Of a stretch of 64,000 nt of DNA, positions 59,017 through 64,000 are shown piece by piece. A model generated the notes under the pieces. That model saw nothing but the letters and a program-made list of their open reading frames with translations. It did not search any database and was not told the DNA's origin. The position numbers and the translations under genes were made by a program. Position 1 is the stretch's first letter. Each line of letters begins with the position of its first letter. The stretch lies in contig JAEBUN010000020.1 in NCBI GenBank assembly GCA_023014365.1, positions 868,001 through 932,000 on the forward strand, in the 5' to 3' direction. The DNA comes from Lepiota brunneoincarnata. Lineage: Eukaryota; Basidiomycota; Agaricomycetes; Agaricales; Agaricaceae.

Positions 59017-61529
59017 CTATGAATGCACAATTTTTAGAAAGAGGTTCAAAAATAATAAGTTGACAATGCAATTACCTGCATATGGTTCATCCACCAGCAT
59101 TAACAGTGGGTCAATTGTAAGTGCTGGCAAGGCATTTTGCACCATTGATGTTCCTGGTGGCATATTAATTGGTGCCATGGAACTTCCTGGGGGAAGCCTT
59201 GGGATGTGGTTGAGTATGGTGTATACAGGCATGGTGTATTGTAGATCTCCCTCAGCAGGGCCATTGCTTAGCAATGTAGGCGCAAATCCACTTGCCACCA
59301 ATTGATCCATGAATTCCTGCTGTAGTAGGATCATGCCCATGTCTGGTTTGACCTCTGGCATGAGTGGCATCTCTCTGGCAACTGGGGCTGGCCCATGAAA
59401 TGTAGGGTCAGATAGGATGGTGACTGCATCTGGCACATGTTTGTCACTAAAGTTAGCCTGTAGTGAGGCCAGGCCTTTGGCATGTGCTTTTGCTGTTTTG
59501 CCATGACAATTGTATACATTGCCATTGTGATCAATTGGTGACACCATCCAACCAGGTGGGTTCTGGCCAATAGTATTATTAATTGCCATTTGTGATGGGT
59601 TGGTCAGGGCCTTTGGATTTCCTGCCACCAACTTGCTGCTGATCTTGGGTGCTTTGCCATTATCTGCCATTGATGCCTTGATTGTTCCAGGATATTCTGC
59701 TGGCAGGTATTCCCCATTATGAAGATGAGCACAGAAACAAAATGCATGCTCAGCACCAAAGGTTGCTTGGTGCCCAATGACATGTCCAAAGAAGCACTGT
59801 ATCTCTGGCTTCCAAATGTTCTGGGGATCCCATAACTGAAAATTCCTTGGAATAAATTTCCAATGTATCATCTTTGGCTGCAAGATTGCCAAGGTTTTGA
59901 AAGGCACATGGCAGGATTGGTTGCTGGAGGCTAATACTTCCAACCCAACAAATAATCACAATGAATGACCATTTCATTTGCTAATTGAATTTAACACTTA
60001 CTATAGTGTATGGTCAGATAAGTGTGCATTAACTCCTCCAGTTCTTCTTTTTTCATTTTCTTTAGCATAATCCCTGGTGAAATGATTGGAAATCCATTTT
60101 CAGTGTGGTCAAAATATGGGGTTGCCTTTGTTGCCATGGAAAGTGGCAATGGCAGCACAAGTGGCAATGGTGGCAAGTATTCCTTTTGTTGGTGGAGTCC
60201 CTTGACATATGATAAAAACTCTTGTTCCAATGCCAGCACAGGCACCTTGTGTGTCTTGATGAATGGTGTTGCTGCCGCACCCATAGTTGCCGCAATCTCA
60301 TCAAAACTGCCATCATGTATTAGTTAGTAGTATCAGGCATACTTTGGGAAAACTGGGCCTCACATGCCAAACCTAATCTCTCCATCATCACCCCCAGCAA
60401 ATGCAAAAAATGTCATCATTACAATCCCCATCTCTAGCCAACATTTCCTTGACTATTCTTTCATACATCACTTGGCATGTTTTGTCACTATCCTATATTT
60501 ATATAACTTATCAGCCCCCTCACTGAGCACAATATGAACATGCCACCAGATTGGTGATCCTGCCAACTTACTTTCTTTTGAGTTCTGGCTCATTCCCAAT
60601 GGTCTTGTATGACTGAATGTATTCTTCAATTGCCTCTTTTCCTGCATCATCCATCTGTCCATACATGTTTTTGGCTACCCAAGTATGATTTTGAAAGTAT
60701 TTCTGCAACCCTGGATGGAGTTCCATGATATTTAGAATTGCTTTCATCTCCTGTTCAACAACTACTTTCTCTGTCCTCCACACTGCTTGGTTTTGATTTA
60801 TTTTGGCACCATGGTTTATTGCTTTGCAGGAAGCATATGGATGCCAGTTGTTGGTCAGCCATTTCCCTAATGCCTGTCAAACCATCATCTGACATCCTTG
60901 CCAGGGTGACTTGCAATTGCTGCATACCTTGATATGCTGTTCTACCTCATCTGCTGCCATGGCCCTTGTCCTATTGTTTGTCCAGTAGTTAAACATATCA
61001 GGCAAAATTTGTGATCTGACAATCATCCCTCAGTGCTCAGAAGTTGTTTGTTTTCAGTAGTTCTCCTTGTATTTATGGATAACTTTCTGTTTGGCAGGAG
61101 AATACTGACAGTTTGCTCTGGGCTTCTTTTCCTTTGTGATGGCTTGCATGGTGGTGATTGGATACAGTAGGAACAAAGGCCATGAGGGACCAACTGTGAT
61201 ATTTTGAGCCATGCTGAAGGCATGTGTCCCTGCTTTCATCCAATACCAACTATGTCCCCTTCTTCGGGTCCCATGGATTACTTGGTCATACCTCACAAGA
61301 CATCAAAGTGACACAAGTGTGGGAAAGATGATGGGTGGGTGGTTAAAACTGCCAATGACCTTGTTGATGCTTGAACATAGGAGGAGATAACAATGGAGAC
61401 AGCCCAAGGGCCCATCAAGACAGAGGTTGAGGTTCTATTCAACTTTGGGTCAGGCATAAGAGCCACAGAAGAACATGGAGGTGGCACATCCAAAAGTGAT
61501 AATAAGACAGTACTAGATGGATCTGACAA
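59017..61529 (-). pseudogene. Decayed unknown gene, head-to-head with the KDZ relic
   Basis: The minus strand holds several open stretches. One near 60890-60568 has NNWHPYASCKAINHG and ELHPGLQKYFQNHTWVAKNM; 60284-59991 is Pro/Leu-rich; 59943-59017 has FFGHVIGHQATFGAEHAFCF and HNGEYLPAEYPG. They may be exons of one gene. I recognise no domain. Basidiomycete KDZ elements are known to carry partner genes, including TET/JBP; I do not see TET/JBP motifs here. Confidence 0.35.
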
Positions 61530-61606
61530 TCATCTGAATATGAGCAACATCTATAAAGAATGGCAGGCCGCCTTAAGTGGAGCCCGTTTGTACGATTTGT
61601 AAGCTT

Positions 61607-61643
61607 AGTCAGAATTAGTCAGGATTAGTCAGAATTGGTCAGC
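61607..61643 (+). repeat. 10-bp tandem repeat upstream of the KDZ relic
   Basis: AGTCAGAATT, AGTCAGGATT, AGTCAGAATT, then GGTCAG. It lies between two head-to-head genes and could be part of a terminal or promoter repeat. Confidence 0.6.
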
Positions 61644-61718
61644 TTTTTTTAATTATGTCAGCAATTGTTCCCTTTGTTCTGATGCGCGGGCCGAAGGTCC
61701 AGTGCGCTTTGTCAGACA

Positions 61719-63197
61719 ATGCCAAAGTCGCACAAACTGGGTGTGCCGAAGGCACACGAGCGTAAGCTCGTTGATATAGAGGAGGAGGATGCAAAGGAAG
61801 CTAGCTCAAACAAAGTCAGTCATTACTTACAAGTCATCCAACAGAGGAAATCCAATGGTGTGAGGTATATAGCAACAGAACTGGATGGAAGATTTTGTTA
61901 AGCATGCTGACAATTTGCTGATGGCACAACTTGCATGGGAGGCATTTCCAGGTGGCAGCAGGTGTTCAAATTGTGCCAAGCAACAAAAAGCAATTTGGAG
62001 GTGTAAAGATTGCTTTGGTGCCAAGATGCTATGCCAGATATGCATGTGACACTCACATTTTGACAATCCTCTGCATGGGCTAGAATGGTGGACAGGGAAG
62101 TTTTTTTGCTTGGCTGCCATGGCAGAAGTGGGGACATATATACATGTGTCTCACAACTATGGGGCATCTACATGTGAACAACTTAGCAAGCAGATGCAAA
62201 TGCTTGAGCTATGTGAGCAAATTGCAGATAATGCTGAACAAGAAACACTGCTAGCTGGTGAACAAGGTGGCAGTACAGTGCTGCTCAGCAATAGTTTGCT
62301 GCTTGGGAACAAGGTTGCCCCCAAACAGGATAGTTGGGAAAGCACAGACAATATATGTCTTGCATTTGGGGATGGCTGGTGAGATGATCCAGGGAACAAT
62401 AGCAGTGAGGTGGCCAATGCACCAATGAACCAAAATTGTGATGGATCCCATGGACACATTCCAGGTCAACCAGATCTTGGAAAACAAAAATATATTCCCT
62501 GGTTGGATCCACTGAAAAATCAATGTGTGAGGGTCATTCATACAAATGACATCCACAATATCACTCTTGTTACCTGCACATGCCACCAGAGGGTGGAGGT
62601 CATTGCCAACTTGATGTATTGCTGCCTTGTGCCAGCAACTTTCATTCAATGCTGGACTTTATTCATGGTTGATGTTCTTAAAGACTTCTGACTCAAAAAT
62701 TTGGAATGCAAGGCTTCAGCATATCAATATTTCCAGAAGCTCTGCAGGCTCACATCACCGATGGTACCAGCAGAGGTCCCAAACTTATATCAGGAACTAC
62801 TGCATATGGCATGGCTCTGGCACTGGTTAAAAAAGTGAAAGTGGGCTGGTCATGGCCATGGTGTGCCCAAAGCAGATGGAGCAATACACCCAGGGACACT
62901 TGCTTCTGTCTGGTATGCCCCCAACCTGGCATTAATCTTCCTTCAGATTGGAAGGAGGATATGAATAGGTTAGTAACAATAAATAATGCCTCTCTCACCA
63001 TTGTCGCATTGACATTATCATAAACACTATTAGATGGGCATACTGCCAATTCTTGGTTGCCAATAGCAATTTCAAGGCTGACCATGTGCAGCAACCCAAC
63101 AACACTTCAGATATGTGGTTATCAGAAGGAGCTGGCATGTTTACCACATGTGCCCAGTACGAGAATTTCCTGAAGGATGCCATTGAAATGTCAACAG
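61719..63197 (+). pseudogene. KDZ-type transposase relic with CxC2-like zinc domain
   Basis: The start MPKSHKLGVPKAHERKLVD is followed by SNKVSHYLQVIQQRKS. The Cys-rich part reads CSNCAKQQKAIWRCKDC...MLCQIC, then HFDNPLHGLEWWTGKFF, the CxC2-like cluster. After it come VIHTNDIHNITLVTC, LECKASAYQ, LVCPQPGINLPSDWKED and NFKADHVQQPN...WLSEGAGMF, which match the start of the KDZ transposase domain known from basidiomycetes. Many stops and shifts are present, and the gene is cut off by the LTR at 63198. KDZ elements are large DNA transposons. Family assignment rests on recalled motifs. Confidence 0.7.
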
Positions 63198-63594
63198 TGT
63201 TATCAGAAGTCTCATCAGAAGGACAGTTATATTTAGCTCAAGTATCTCATGTCATATGTCACTCTGAAACCATTAGCAGTGTACATCAGAAGGACTATTA
63301 ATAGCTTATGACTCACTTCCTTATCTCTGACTCATAATTACTTGGGTCCATCCAATTATAGTAGGAGCATAGCCACACTTAGTTGTACATATATGAGAAT
63401 ACAGTAAAATACTATGTATCCTTATCTTAGTGTTACACAGTTCTTGCCTCCTATACCTCTTCGCCCTTAAACCAGCTGGACTTATAGTGCTCCATTGTCT
63501 CCAAGTCATGCCTAGTAGGACAAGACCAAGTCTGTATAGACATCTTGCCTTGAACACCATGCTACTCAAGAGCAAACCCCTAACCTGGGTAACA
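63198..63594 (+). repeat. Copia-like LTR, probably the 5' LTR of an element leaving the window
   Basis: TGTTATCAGAAG...TGGGTAACA, the same family as 51814-52198. The flanks differ (AACAG and AAATA), so it is not a simple solo LTR; the other half should be beyond 64000. Confidence 0.75.
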
Positions 63595-64000
63595 AAATAC
63601 TAAGATACTCTGCTGCTTATCTCTTGCTTGCCCTCTACTCTACTCTGCTTTGCCGATGTACTGAACACATTGAGGTACTCTGGTCATCCAAACACAACAT
63701 GCAAAAGAAAACTGCCTCTCTGTGTAGCCATCACTATGTCCTTGAACCTCTCCCCACCAGAAGATCTGGCTTACCTACTCCTCTTTGTCTTCACCTCCAC
63801 CACCACCCTCATTGCCTACAGAATCATAACCCTAGAACTCAAATGCATCACATGCCCCTGCCACTGCTGTGTTGTCAGATCATGGAACCTGTATTCAGGA
63901 ATATCCATCATCGCCACCCAATTTTTCATCCTTCTAGCAATAATCAATTGCTAGACAACTATCACCATGTCTTCCAAGAAATTCTCAGCCCAAGAATCTC
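63595..64000 (+). other. Possible leader and Gag start of that element
   Basis: About 370 bp of leader precede an ATG at 63968 that opens MSSKKFSAQES and runs off the window. A 108-codon frame at 63628-63954 has no recognisable features. No clear primer-binding site follows the LTR. Confidence 0.35.

Noticed and set aside
59017..61529. TET/JBP dioxygenase partner of the KDZ element
   Set aside because: The position would fit but no HxD or other dioxygenase motif could be read.

Overview
This is a repeat-rich window of a fungal nuclear genome, almost certainly an Agaricomycete (Basidiomycota). The evidence is genes with many ~50-bp GT-AG introns, an aryl-alcohol-oxidase-type GMC oxidoreductase, a fungal tyrosinase, a basidiomycete-type HNH protein, a CxC/KDZ-type transposase, Ty3 chromodomain retroelements, and C-to-T decay concentrated at CpG. 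No rRNA, tRNA or CRISPR was seen. Coordinates and splice sites were worked out by eye, often by comparing two copies of the same element; no database search was run.

Layout. 1-4466: the 3' ends of two LTR retroelements, each with a polypurine tract, an LTR and a spliced gene on the opposite strand; one of these genes encodes a Zn2Cys6 cluster. 5513-13340: a complete Ty3/chromodomain element (minus strand; 660-bp LTRs; target duplication ATAAG) with gag, pol (two stops) and an antisense three-exon gene for a Zn2Cys6/coiled-coil protein. 14461-18957: a pogo/Fot1-like transposon holding an apparently intact Tc1-like transposon with 210-bp terminal repeats. 18958-33304: the gene-rich core: GMC oxidoreductase (+), HNH endonuclease (-), RluA-type pseudouridine synthase (+), a truncated dihydroxybenzoate-decarboxylase-like gene, a P-loop NTPase/nuclease of Crinkler-like architecture (+), two more decarboxylase 3'-end fragments, a short-chain dehydrogenase (-) and an NDOR1/TAH18 diflavin reductase (+).

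33305-64000: decayed, CpG-poor heterochromatin-like DNA. It holds a tyrosinase pseudogene split by a hAT-like MITE and a solo LTR, a 1.58-kb tandem duplication of its 5' end, a mitochondrial carrier relic, a second, heavily mutated copy of the Ty3 element (42474-51763) interrupted by a second Tc1-like transposon, several solo LTRs, another decayed Zn2Cys6 gene (54785-55912), an unknown gene split by a solo LTR, a KDZ-type transposase relic and the probable 5' end of another LTR element.

The strongest candidate for something undescribed is the recurring antisense gene beside the 3' LTR of the retroelements. Its product combines a fungal Zn2Cys6 DNA-binding cluster with coiled-coil and acidic segments, which resembles a transcription regulator carried by a retrotransposon. 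It appears in both Ty3 copies and, with the same geometry, in the unrelated element ending at 4466; a free-standing decayed relative lies at 54785-55912.
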